A stretch of DNA of 64,000 nucleotides from Petrolisthes cinctipes (lineage: Eukaryota > Arthropoda > Malacostraca > Decapoda > Porcellanidae), in contig JAWQEG010000129.1 in the NCBI GenBank assembly GCA_033782935.1, positions 1,121,001 to 1,185,000 of the forward strand, read 5' to 3'. Both the position numbers and the translations under genes were made by a program. Position 1 is the first letter of the stretch. The number at the start of each line of letters is the position of its first letter. Below the pieces are notes generated by a model. That model was not told where the DNA came from and did not search any database. It worked only from the letters and a program-made list of their open reading frames with translations. Below are positions 26,761 to 38,830 of the stretch, piece by piece.

Positions 26761-28104
26761 ATACTCTAACACGGAGTAGGCATGTACTTATCGCTTCTTG
26801 GACCCCAAGATTTCGAATTTTCGGGTGTTTTGAGCCAGAATTTGAGATATAAACGGGTACTGAAGATGCATGCACATATCGACTTTTGGGCACCTAAAAC
26901 ATCGATTTTGAGCATGTTTTGGGCCTGTATTTTGTAAATACTCTAACACGGGGTAGGCATGTACAGATCGCTTCTGGGACCCCAAAATATCGAATTTTCG
27001 GGGGTTTTGGGCCTGAATTTGAGATATCGCCTTTACGCACCTAAAATATCGATTTTTAGCATGTTTTGAGCCTATATTTTGAAAATATTCTAGCATTGAT
27101 TAGGCATGTACAGATCGCTTCTGGCACCCCAAAATATCGAATTTGCGGGTGTTTTGAGCCTGAATTTGAGATATAAACGAGTACAGAAGATGCATGCACA
27201 TATCGACTTTTGGGCACCTAAAATATCGATTTTGAGCATGTTTTGAGCCTATATTTTGAAAACATTCTAGCACTGAGTAGGCATGTACAAATCGCTTCTT
27301 AGACCCCTAAATATCGAATTTTCGGGTGTTTTGAGCCTGAATTTGAGATATAAACGAGTATAGAAGATGCATACACATATTGACTTTGGGCACCAAAAAT
27401 ATCGGTTTCCAGAGTGTTTTGGGCCTGTATTTTGAAAATACTCTATCACGGAGTAGGCATATACAGATCGCTTCTGGGACCCCTAAATATCGAATTTTCG
27501 GGTTTTTTGAGACTGAATTTGAGATATCAACTTTTTGGCACCTAAAATTTCGATTTGTAGCATGTTTTGAGCTTTTATTTTGAAAATATTCTAGCAATGA
27601 GTAGGCATGTACAGATTGCTTCTGGGACCCCAAAATATTGAATTTTCGGGTGTTTTGAGCCTTAATTTGAGATATAAACGGGTACAGAAGATACATGCAC
27701 ATATTGACTTTGGGCATCTAAAATATCGATTTTGAGCATGTTTTGGGCATGTATTTTGAAAATACTCTAACACGGAGTAGGCATGTACAGATCGCGTCTG
27801 GGACCCCAAAATATCGAATTTTCGGGTGTTTTGAGCCTGAATTGGAGATATAAACGGGTACTGAAGATGCATGAACATATCGACTTTTGGGCACCTAGAA
27901 CATCGATTTTTTAGCATGTTTTGGGCCTATATTTTGTAAATACTCTAACACGGAGTAGGCATGTACAGATCGCTTCTGGGACCCCAAAATATCGAATTTT
28001 CGGGTGTTTTGGGCTTGAATTTGAGATATCGCCTTTACTCACCTAAAATATCGATTTTTAGCATGTTTTGACCCTATATTTTGAAAATATTCTAGCACTG
28101 AGTA
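26761..28104. repeat. Mosaic monomers, first TTCCAGAGTG units
   Basis: 26788-27096 resembles 46.26-46.55, 48.09-48.24 and 50.74-51.04 kb, sharing CCCCAAGATTTCG and GAGCCAGAATTTG. At 27406 the variant TTTCCAGAGTGTTTTGG appears for the first time in the window; it recurs only downstream (28408, 31588, 46696, 48375, 51176, 52708, 57416 and others). 27.59-28.1 kb resembles 32.29-32.8 kb. No other feature is present. Confidence 0.6.
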
Positions 28105-28605
28105 GGCATGTACAGATCGCTTCTGGGACCCCAAAATATCGAATTTTCGGGTGTTTTGAGCCTGAATTTGAGATATAAACGAGTACAGATGATGCATGCA
28201 CATATCGATTTTTGGGCACCTAAAATATCGATTTTGAGCATGTTTTAAGCCTATATTTTGAAAACATTCTAGCACTGAGTAGGCATGTACAGATCGCTTC
28301 TGGGACCCCAAAATATCGAATTTTCGGGTGTTTTGAGCCTGAATTTGAGATATAAACGAGTATAGAAGATGCATACACATATTGACTTTGGGCACCAAAA
28401 ATATCGATTTCCAGAGTGTTTTGGACCTGAATTTTGAAAATACTCTAACATGGAGTAGGCATGTACAGATCGCTTCTGGGACCCCAAAATATCGAATTTT
28501 CGGGTGTTTAGGGCCAGAATTTGAGATATAAACGGTTACAGAAGATGCATGCACATATCGACTTTTGGGCACCTAAAAGATCGATTTTCAGTATGTTTTT
28601 GGCCT

Positions 28606-28620
28606 GTATTTTGAAAATAC
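28606..28620. other. 15-bp perfect dyad, GTATTTTGAAAATAC form
   Basis: The same site reads GTATTTT-G-AAAATAC in monomers with the CTCTAACACGGAG tail. Both outer positions change together (A to G on the left, T to C on the right), so the dyad stays perfect. Imperfect forms exist too: ATATTTTGAAAACAT, and GAATTTTGAAAATAC. GTATTTTGTAAATAC keeps 6-bp arms with a 3-base centre. Confidence 0.7.
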
Positions 28621-28812
28621 TCTAACACGGAGTAGGCATGTACAGATCGCTTCTGGGACCCCAAAATATCGAATTTTCGGGTGTTTTGAGCCTGAATTTG
28701 AGATATAAACGGGTACTGTAGATGCATGCACATATCGATTTTTGGGCACCTAAAACATCGATTTTGAGCATATTTTGGGCCTGTATTTTGAAAATACTCT
28801 AACACGGAGTAG

Positions 28813-28959
28813 GCATGTACAGATCGCTTCTGGGACTCCAAAATATCGAATTTTCGGGTGTTTTGGGCTTGAATTTGAGATATCGCCTTTACGCACCTAA
28901 AATATCGATTTTTAGCATGTTTTGAGCTTTAATTTTGAAAATATTCTAGTACTGAGTAG
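28813..28959. repeat. Representative short monomer S2, 147 bp
   Basis: S2 has the same 29-bp deletion junction as S1 but reads GATATCGCCTTTACGCACC in place of GATATCGACTTTTTGGCACC, one base shorter. Sharing the junction implies one origin for both short classes, followed by divergence. Other examples are near 848-994, 2352-2498, 12480, 15340, 18840, 49820 and 57210. A further sub-variant reads GATATCCCCTTTACGCACC (29705, 43289, 45314, 46814, 55859) and another ends CTTTACTCACC (28031, 32717, 34573, 39757, 41611). Confidence 0.88.
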
Positions 28960-30480
28960 GCATGTACAGATCGCTTCTGGGACCCCAAAATATCGAATTT
29001 TCGGGTGTTTTGAGCTTGAATTTGAGATATAAACGAGTACAGAAGATGCATGCACATATCGACTTTTGGGCACCTAAAATATCGATTTTGAGCATGTTTT
29101 AGGCCTGTATTTTGAAAGTACTCTAGCACGGAGTAGTCATGTACAGATCGATTCTTTGACCCCTAAATATCGAATTTTTTGGTGTTTTGGGACTGAATTT
29201 GAGATATCGACTTTTTGGCACCTTAAAGATCGATTTTTAGCATGTTTTTAGCCTATATTTTGAAAATATTCAAGCACTGAGTAGGCATGTACAGATTGCT
29301 TCTTGGACCCCAAAATATTGAATTTTCGGGTGTTTTGAGCCTGAATTTGAGATATAAACGGGTACAGAAGATACATGCACATATTGACTTTGGGCATCTA
29401 AAATATCGATTTTCAGCATGTTTTCGGCATGTATTTTGAAAATACTCTAACACGGAGTAGGCATGTACAGATCGCTTCTGGGAAACAAAATATCGAATTT
29501 TCGGGTGTTTTGAGCCTGAATATGAGATATAAACGGGTACTGAAGATGCATGCACATATCGACTTTTGGGCACCTAAAGCATTGATTTTGAGCATGTTTT
29601 GGGCCTGTATTTTGTAAATACTCTAACACGGAGTAGGCATGTTCAGATCGCTTCTGGGACCCCAAAATATCGAATTTTCGGGTGTTTTGGGCCTGAATTT
29701 GAGATATCCCCTTTACGCACCTAAAATATCGATTTTTAGCATGTTTTGACCCTATATTTTGAAAATATTCTAGCAATGAGTAGGCATGTACAGATCGCTT
29801 CTGGGACCCCAAAATATCGAATTTTCGGGTGTTTTGAGCCTGAATTTGAGATATAAACGAATACAGAAGATGCATGCACATATCGACTTTTGGGCACCTA
29901 AAATATCGATTTTGAGCATGTTTTAAGCCTATATTTTGAAAACATTCTAGCACTGAGTAGGCATGTACAGATCGCTTCTGGGACCCCAAAATATCGAATT
30001 TTCGGGTGTTTTGAGCCTAAATTTGAGATATAAACGAGTATAGAAGATGCATACACATATTGACTTTGGGCACCAAAAATATCGATTTTCAGCATGTTTT
30101 GGGCCTGAATTTTGAAAATACTCTAACACGGAGTAAGCATGTACAGATCGCTTCTGGGACCCAAAAATATTGAATTTTCGGGTGTTTAGGGCCAGAATTT
30201 GAGATATAAACGGGTACAGAAGATGCATGCACATATCGACTTTTGGGCACCTAAAAGATCGATTTTCAGTATATTTTTAGCCTGTATTTTGAAAATACTC
30301 TAACACGGAGTAGGCATGTACAGATCCCTTCCGGGACCCCTAATTATCGAATTTTCGGGTGTTTTGGGACTGAATTTGAGATATCGACTTTTTGGCACCT
30401 AAAATATCGATTTTGAGCATGTTTTTAGCCTATAGTTTGAAAATATTCTAGCACTGAGTAGGCATGTACAGATTGCTTCT

Positions 30481-31079
30481 GGGACCCCAAAATATCGAAT
30501 TTTCGGGTGTTTTGAGGCTGAATTTGAGATATAAACGGGTACAGAAGATACATTCACATATCGACTTTTGGGCACCTAAAAGATCGATTTTCAGTATGTT
30601 TTTGGCCTGTATTTTGAAAATACTCTAAAACGGAGTAGGCATGTACAGATCGCTTCTAGGATCCCTAAATATCGAATTTTCGGGTGTTTTGGGCCTTAAT
30701 TTGAGATATCGACTTTTTGGCACCTAATATATCGATTTTTAGCATGTATTTAGCCTATATTTTGAAAATATTCTAGCACTGAGTAGGCATGTACAGATTG
30801 CTTCTGGGACCCCAAAATATTGAATTTTCGGGTGTTTTGAGCCTGAATTTGAGATATAAACGGGTACAGAAGATACATGCACATACTGACTTTGGGTATC
30901 TAAAATATCGATTTTCAGCATGTTTTTTGCCTATATTTTGAAAATATTCTAGCACTGAGTAGGCATGTACAGATTGCTTCTGGGACCCCAAAATATCGAA
31001 TTTTCGGGTGTTTTCAGCCTGAATTTGAGATATAAACGGGTACTGAAGATGCATGCACATATCGACTTTTGGGCACCTA
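30481..31079. repeat. Linking monomers shared with 45.8-46.3 kb
   Basis: 30540-30980 matches 45826-46265 at about +15285, including ACAGAAGATACATTCACATATCG, an S1 unit and GCATGTTTTTTGCC. The same GATACATTC variant is at 47656 and 50303. Confidence 0.65.
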
Positions 31080-31919
31080 AAACATCGATTTTGAGCATGT
31101 TTTGGACCTGTATTTTGTAAATACTCTAACACGGGGTAGGCATGTACAGATCGCTTCTGGAACCCCAAAATATCGAATTTTCGGGTGTTTTGGGCCTGAA
31201 TTTGAGATATCGCCTTTACGCACCTAAAATATCGATTTTTAGCATGTTTTGAGCCTATATTTTGAAAATATTCTAGCATTGATTAGGCATGTACAGATCG
31301 CTTCTGGGACCCCAAAATATCGAATTTTCGGGTGTTTTGAGCCTGAATTTGAGATATAAACGAGTACAGAAGATGCATGCACATATCGACTTTTGGGCAC
31401 CTAAAATATCGATTTTGAGCATGTTTTGAGCCTATATTTTGAAAACATTCTAGCACTGAGTAGGCATGTACAGATCGCTTCTTAGACCCCAAAATATCGA
31501 ATTTTCGGGTGTTTTGAGCCTGAATTTGAGATATAAACGAGTATAGAAGATGCATACACATATTGACTTTGGGCACCAAAAATATCGATTTCCAGAGTGT
31601 TTTGGGCCTGTATTTTGAAAATACTCTAACACGGAGTAGGCATATACAGATCGCTTCTGGGACCCCTAAAAATCGAATTTTCGGGTGTTTTGGGACTGAA
31701 TTTGAGATATCGACTTTTTGGCACCTAAAATATCGATTTGTAGCATGTTTTGAGCTTTTATTTTGAAAATATTCTAGCACTGAGTAGGCATGTACAGATC
31801 GCTTCTGGCACCCCAAAATATCGAATTTTCGGGTGTTTTGAGCTTGAATTTGAGATATAAACGTGTACAGAAGATGCATGCACATATCGACTTTTGGGCA
31901 CCTAAAATATCGATTTTGA
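31080..31919. repeat. Segment D, copy 1 (repeated 21.1 kb downstream)
   Basis: Together with the start of the next HOR (to about 32290) this matches 52200-53405 at offset 21120, falling to 21117 after a 3-bp deletion in the other copy. Markers are GCATTGATTAGGCATG, CTTCTTAGACCCC, TTTCCAGAGTG, GGCATATACAGATCG and GGCACCCCAAAAT. Confidence 0.8.
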
Positions 31920-33775
31920 GCATGTTTTCAGCCTATATTTTGAAAACATTCTAGCACTGAGTAGGCATGTACAGATCGCTTCTGGGACCCAAAAATATCG
32001 AATTTTCGGGTGTTTAGGGCCAGAATTTGAGATATAAACGGGTACAGAAGATGCATGCACATATCGACTTTTGGGCACCTAAAAGATCGATTTTCAGTAT
32101 GTTTTTGGCCTGTATTTTGAAAATACTCTGACACGGAGTAGGCATGTACAGATCGCTTCTGGAACCTCTAAATATCGAATTTTCGGGTGTTTTGGGACTG
32201 AATTTGAGATATCGACTTTTTGGCACCTAAAAGATCGATTTTTAGCATGTTTTTAGCCTATATTTTGAAAATATTCTAGCACTGAGTAGGCATGTACAGA
32301 TTGCTTCTGGGACTCCAAAATATTGAATTTTCGGGTGTTTTGAGCCTTAATTTGAGATATAAACGGGTACAGAAGATACAAGCACATATTGACTTTGGGC
32401 ATCTAAAATATCGATTTTGAGCATGTTTTGGGCATGTATTTTGAAAATACTCTAACACGGAGTAGGCATGTACAGATCGTGTCTGGGACCCCAAAATATC
32501 GAATTTTCGGGTGTTTTGAGCCTGAATTGGAGATATAAACGGGTACTGAAGATGCATGCACATATCGACTTTTGGGCACCTAGAACATCGATTTTGAGCA
32601 TGTTTTGGGCCTATATTTTGTAAATGCTCTATCACGGAGTAGTTATGTACAGATCGCTTCTGGGACCCCAAAATATCGAATTTTCGGGTGTTTTGGGCTT
32701 GAATTTGAGATATCGCCTTTACTCACCTAAAATATCGATTTTTAGCATGTTTTGACCCTACATTTTAAAAATATTCTAGCACTGAGTAGGCATGTACAGA
32801 TCGCTTCTGGGACCCCAAAATATCGAATTTTCGGGTGTTTTGAGCCTGATTTTGAGATATAATCGAGTCCAGAAGATGCATGCACACATCGACTTTTGGG
32901 CACCTAAAATATCAATTTTGAGCATCTTTTGAGTCTATATTTTGAAAACATTCTAGCACTGAGTAGGCATGTACAGATCGCTTCTGGGACCCCAAAATAT
33001 CGAATTTTCGGGTGTTTTGAGGCTGAATTTGAGATATAAACGAGTATAGAAGATGCATACACATATTGACTTTGGGCACCAAAAATATCGATTTTATGCA
33101 TGTTTTGGGGCTGAATTTTGAAAATACTCTAACACGGAGTAGCCATGTACAGATCGCTTCTGGGACCCCAAAATATCGAATTTTCGGGTGTTTTGAGCCT
33201 GAATTTGAGATATAAACGGGTACTGAAGATGCATGCACATATCGACTTTTGGGCACCTAAAACATCGATTTTGAGCATATTTTTGGCCTGTATTTTGAAA
33301 ATACTCAAACACGGAGTAGGCATGTACAGATCGCTTCTAGGACCCCTAAATATCGAATTTTCGGGTGTTTTGGGCCTTAATTTGAGATATCGACTTTTTG
33401 GCACCTAATATATCGATTTTTAGCATGTTTTTAGCCTATATTTTGAAAATATTCTAGCACTGAGTAGGCATGTACAGATTGCTTCTGGGACCCCAAAATA
33501 TTGAATTTTCGGGTGTTTTGAGCCTGAATTTGAGAATTAAACGGGTACAGAAGATACATGCACATATTGACTTTGGGTATCTAAAATATCGATTTTCAGC
33601 ATGTTTTTTGCCTATATTTTGAAAATATTCTAGCACTGAGTAGGCATGTACAGATCGCTTCTGGGACCCCAAAATTTCGAATTTTCGGGTGTTTTGAGCC
33701 TGAATTTGAGATATAAACGGGTACTGAAGATGCATGCACATATCGACTTTTGGGCACCTAAAACATCGATTTTGA
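31920..33775. repeat. 1856-bp higher-order repeat, copy 1
   Basis: This unit of about 11 monomers recurs at +1856. Markers are GCATGTTTTCAGCC, GGAACCTCTAAATATCG, GATACAAGCACATATTG, GATCGTGTCTGGG, GAATTGGAGATAT, GTAGTTATGTAC, GAGCATCTTTTGAGTC, GTAGCCATGTAC, CATATTTTTGGCC and GAGAATTAAACGGG. The last is a local rearrangement of GAGATATAAACGGG and is found only in this HOR. Confidence 0.9.
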
Positions 33776-35631
33776 GCATGTTTTCAGCCTATATTTTGAA
33801 AACATTCTAGCACTGAGTAGGCATGTACAGATCGCTTCTGGGACCCAAAAATATCGAATTTTCGGGTGTTTAGGGCCAGAATTTGAGATATAAACGGGTA
33901 CAGAAGATGCATGCACATATCGACTTTTGGGCACCTAAAAGATCGATTTTCAGTATGTTTTTGGCCTGTATTTTGAAAATACTCTGACACGGAGTAGGCA
34001 TGTACAGATCGCTTCTGGAACCTCTAAATATCGAATTTTCGGGTGTTTTGGGACTGAATTTGAGATATCGACTTTTTGGCACCTAAAAGATCGATTTTTA
34101 GCATGTTTTTAGCCTATATTTTGAAAATATTCTAGCACTGAGTAGGCATGTACAGATTGCTTCTGGGACCCCAAAATATTGAATTTTCGGGTGTTTTGAG
34201 CCTTAATTTGAGATATAAACGGGTACAGAAGATACAAGCACATATTGACTTTGGGCATCTAAAATATCGATTTTGAGCATGTTTTGGGCATGTATTTTGA
34301 AAATACTCTAACACGGAGTAGGCATGTACAGATCGTGTCTGGGACCCCAAAATATCGAATTTTCGGGTGTTTTGAGCCTGAATTGGAGATATAAACGGGT
34401 ACTGAAGATGCATGCACATATCGACTTTTGGGCACCTAGAACATCGATTTTGAGCATGTTTTGGGCCTATATTTTGTAAATACTCTATCACGGAGTAGTT
34501 ATGTACAGATCGCTTCTGGGACCCCAAAATATCGAATTTTCGGGTGTTTTGGGCTTGAATTTGAGATATCGCCTTTACTCACCTAAAATATCGATTTTTA
34601 GCATGTTTTGACCCTATATTTTGAAAATATTCTAGCACTGAGTAGGCATGTACAGATCGCTTCTGGGACCCCAAAATATCGAATTTTCGGGTGTTTTGAG
34701 CCTGAATTTGAGATATAATCGAGTCCAGAAGATGCATGCACACATCGACTTTTGGGCACCTAAAATATCAATTTTGAGCATCTTTTGAGTCTATATTTTG
34801 AAAACATTCTAGCACTGAGTAGGCATGTACAGATCGCTTCTGGGACCCCAAAATATCGAATTTTCGGGTGTTTTGAGGCTGAATTTGAGATATAAACGAG
34901 TATAGAAGATGCATACACATATTGACTTTGGGCAACAAAAATATCGACTTTATGCATGTTTTGGGCCTGAATTTTGAAAATACTCTAACACGGAGTAGCC
35001 ATATACAGATCGCTTCTGGGACCCCAAAATATCGAATTTTCGGGTGTTTTGAGCCTGAATTTGAGATATAAACGGGTACTGAAGATGCATGCACATATCG
35101 ACTTTTGGGCACCTAAAACATCGATTTTGAGCATATTTTTGGCCTGTATTTTAAAAATACTCAAACACGGAGTAGGCATGTACAGATCGCTTCTAGGACC
35201 CCTAAATATCGAATTTTCGGGTGTTTTGGGCCTTAATTTGAGATATCGACTTTTTGGCACCTAATATATCGATTTTTAGCATGTTTTTAGCCTATATTTT
35301 GAAAATATTCTAGCACTGAGTAGGCATGTACAGATTGCTTCTGGGACCCCAAAATATTGAATTTTCGGGTGTTTTGAGCCTGAATTTGAGAATTAAACGG
35401 GTACAGAAGATACATGCACATATTGACTTTGGGTATCTAAAATATCGATTTTCAGCATGTTTTTTGCCTATATTTTGAAAATATTCTAGCACTGAGTAGG
35501 CATGTACAGATCGCTTCTGGGACCCCAAAATTTCGAATTTTCGGGTGTTTTGAGCTTGAATTTGAGATATAAACGGGTACTGAAGATGCATGCACATATC
35601 GACTTTTGGGCACCTAAAACATCGATTTTGA
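33776..35631. repeat. 1856-bp higher-order repeat, copy 2
   Basis: This copy carries the full marker order of copy 1. Point differences include TAAATACTCTATCACGG against TAAATGCTCTATCACGG, GGCAACAAAAATATCGACTTTATG at 34932 against GGCACCAAAAATATCGATTTTATG, and GAGCTTGAATTTG at 35553. Confidence 0.9.
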
Positions 35632-36634
35632 GCATGTTTTCAGCCTATATTTTGAAAACATTCTAGCACTGAGTAGGCATGTACAGATCGCTTCTGGGAC
35701 CCAAAAATATCGAATTTTCGGGTGTTTAGGGCCAGAATTTGAGATATAAACGGGTACAGAAGATGCATGCACATATCGACTTTTGGGCACATAAAAGATC
35801 GATTTTCAGTATGTTTTTGGCCTGTATTTTGAAAATACTCTGACACGGAGTAGGCATGTACAGATCGCTTCTGGAACCTCTAAATATCGAATTTTCGTGT
35901 GTTTTGGGACTGAATTTGAGATATCGACTTTTTGGCACCTAAAAGATCGATTATTAGCATGTTTTTAGCCTATATTTTGAAAATATTCTAGCACTGAGTA
36001 GGCATGTACAGATTGCTTCTGGGACCCCAAAATATTGAATTTTCGGGTGTTTTGAGCCTGAATTTGAGATATAAACGGGTACTGAAGATGCATGCACATA
36101 TCGACTTTTGGGCACCTAAAACATCGATTTTGAGCATATTTTTGGCCTGTATTTTAAAAATACTCAAACACGGAGTAGGCATGTACAGATCGCTTCTAGG
36201 ACCCCTAAATATCGAATTTTCGGGTGTTTTGGGCCTTAATTTGAGATATCGACTTTTTGGCACCTAATATATCGATTTTTAGCATGTTTTTAGCCTATAT
36301 TTTGAAAATATTCTAGCACTGAGTAGGCATGTACAGATTGCTTCTGGGACCCCAAAATATTGAATTTTCGGGTGTTTTGAGCCTGAATTTGAGAATTAAA
36401 CGGGTACAGAAGTTACATGCACATATTGACTTTGGGTATCTAAAATATCGATTTTCAGCATGTTTTTTGCCTATATTTTGAAAATATTCTAGCACTGAGT
36501 AGGCATGTACAGATCGCTTCTGGGACCCCAAAATTTCGAATTTTCGGGTGTTTTGAGCTTGAATTTGAGATATAAACGGGTACTGAAGATGCATGCACAT
36601 ATCGACTTTTGGGCACCTAAAACATCGATTTTGA
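35632..36634. repeat. 1856-bp higher-order repeat, copy 3, shortened to 1003 bp
   Basis: The copy opens and closes like copies 1 and 2 but lacks 853 bp, the length of four L and one short monomer. The join falls between about 36038 and 36058: the monomer starts as the GATTGCTTCTGGG...ATATTGAATT unit (as 34156) and ends as the ACGGGTACTGAAG unit (as 35012). The hybrid lies in the conserved GAATTTTCGGGTGTTTTGAGCC stretch, as expected of unequal exchange between non-equivalent monomers. It shares GCACATAAAAG and CGATTATTAGC with copy 4, so copies 3 and 4 are the closest pair. Confidence 0.88.
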
Positions 36635-37990
36635 GCATGTTTTCAGCCTATATTTTGAAAACATTCTAGCACTGAGTAGGCATGTACAGATCGCTTCTGG
36701 GACCCAAAAATATCGAATTTTCGGGTGTTTAGGGCCAGAATTTGAGATATAAACGGGTACAGAAGATGCATGCACATATCGACTTTTGGGCACATAAAAG
36801 ATCGATTTTCAGTATGTTTTTGGCCTGTATTTTGAAAATACTCTGACACGGAGTAGGCATGTACAGATCGCTTCTGGAACCTCTAAATATCGAATTTTCG
36901 TGTGTTTTGGGACTGAATTTGAGATATCGACTTTTTGGCACCTAAAAGATCGATTATTAGCATGTTTTTAGCCTATATTTTGAAAATATTCTAGCACTGA
37001 GTAGGCATGTACAGATTGCTTCTGGGACCCCAAAATATTGAATTTTCGGGTGTTTTGAGCCTTAATTTGAGATATAAACGGGTACAGAAGATACAAGCAC
37101 ATTTTGACTTTGGGCATCTAAAATATCGATTTTGAGCATGTTTTGGGCATGTATTTTGAAAATACTCTAACACGGAGTAGGCATGTACAGATCGTGTCTG
37201 GGACCCCAAAATATCGAATTTTCGGGTGTTTTGAGCCTGAATTGGAGATATAAACGGGTACTGAAGATGCATGCACATATCGACTTTTGGTCACCTAGAA
37301 CATCGATTTTGAGCATGTTTTGGGCCTATATTTTGTAAATACTCTTACACGGAGTAGTTATGTACAGATCGCTTCTGGGACCCCAAAATATCGAATTTTC
37401 GGGTGTTTTGGGCCTGAATTTGAGATATCGACTTTACTCACCTAAAATATCGATTTTTAGCATGTTTTGACGCTATATTTTGAAAATATTCTAGCACTGA
37501 GTAGGCATGTACAGATCGCTTCTGGGACCCCAAAATATCATTTTTTCGGGTGTTTTGAGCCTGAATTTGAGATATAATCGAGTACAGAAGATGCATGCAC
37601 ACATCGACTTTTGGGCACCTAAAATATCAATTTTGAGCATCTTTTGAGTCTATATTTTGAAAACATTCTAGCACTGAGTAGGCATGTACAGATCGCTTCT
37701 GGGACCCCAAAATATCGAATTTTCGGGTGTTTTGAGGCTGAATTTAAGATATAAACGAGTATAGAAGATGCATACACATATTGACTTTGGGCACCAAAAA
37801 TATCGATTTTCAGCATGTTTCGGGCCTGAATTTTGAAAATACTCTAACACGGAGTAGCCATGTACAGATCGCTTCTAGGACCCCTAAATATCGAATTTTC
37901 GGGTGTTTTGGGCCTTAATTTGAGATATCGACTTTTTGGCACCTAAAATATCGATTTTTAGCATGTTTTTAGCCTATATTTTGAAAATAT
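36635..37990. repeat. 1856-bp higher-order repeat, copy 4 (truncated)
   Basis: This follows the full-length order (it has the GATCGTGTCTGGG and GTAGTTATGTAC units missing from copy 3) up to about 37860, then skips one L monomer and continues with the CTTCTAGGACCCC S1 unit before the match ends. Odd variants: ATATCATTTTTTCGGG at 37546 and GCATGTTTCGGGCC at 37813. Confidence 0.82.
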
Positions 37991-38267
37991 TCTAGCACTG
38001 AGTAGGCATGTACAGATCGCTTCTTAGACCCCAAAATATCGAATTTTCGGGTGTTTTGAGCCTGAATTTGAGATATAAACGAGTATAGAAGATGCATGCA
38101 CATATCGACTTTTGGGCACCTAAAAGATCGATTTTCAGTATGTTTTTGGCCTGTATTTTGAAAATACTCTGACACGAAGTAGGCATGTACAGATCGCTTC
38201 TGGGACCCCTAAATATCGAATTTTCGGGTGTTTTGGGACTGAATTTGAGATATCGACTTTTTGGCAC
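37991..38267. repeat. Linking monomers
   Basis: An L unit with CTTCTTAGACCCC (as in segment D) is followed by the GATCGATTTTCAGTATG unit and an S1 unit. They join the 1856-bp and 1678-bp arrays. Confidence 0.6.
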
Positions 38268-38830
38268 CTAAAAGATCAATTTTGAGCATCTTTTCAGTCT
38301 ATATTTTGAAAACATTCTAGCACTGAGTAGGCATGTACAGATCGCTTCTGGGACCCCAAAATATCGAATTTTCGGGTATTTTGAGGCTGAATTTGAGATA
38401 TAAACGAGTATAGAAGATGCATACACATATTGACTTTGGGCACCAAAAATATCGATTTTCAGCATGTTTTGGGCCTTAAATTTGAAAATACTCTAACACG
38501 GAGTAGCTATGTACAGATCGCTTCTGGGACCCCAAAATATCGAATTTTCGGGTGTTTTGAGATTGAATTTGAGATATAAACGGGTACTGAAGATGCATGC
38601 ACATATCGACTTTTGGGCACCTAAAACATCGATTTTGAGCATATTTTGGGCCTGTATTTTGAAAATACTCTAACACGGAGTAGGCATGTACAGATCGCTT
38701 CTGGGACTCCAAAATATCGAATTTTCGGGTGTTTTGGGCCTGAATTTGAGATATCGCCTTTACGCACCTAAAATATCGATTTTTAGCTTGTTTTGAGCTT
38801 TAATTTTGAAAATATTCTAGCACTGAGTAG

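Larger units (their letters stand above)
28105..30480. repeat. Segment B, copy 1 (repeated 26 kb downstream)
   Basis: This 2.4-kb segment matches 54081-56630 at offset 25976 up to about 29.09 kb and at 26153 afterwards. The step of 177 is one monomer missing here: the twin unit with ATCGGATTTTCGGGTGTG is absent, and the ends of its neighbours are joined near 29090. Shared markers are ATCGATTTTTGGGC, GTTTAGGGCCAG with AACGGTTACAG, TTTGAAAGTACTC, CTTCTGGGAAACAAAAT and TTCCGGGACCCCTAATTATCG. Its middle also matches the 1678-bp HOR at 38-45 kb. Confidence 0.82.

Noticed and set aside
10700..37500. Link between the 2859-bp HOR at 10.7-16.4 kb and the 2859-bp distance (1856 + 1003) at 34.8-37.6 kb
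   Set aside because: The markers of the two regions differ. All distances are sums of about 177 and 148, so equal totals arise by chance.
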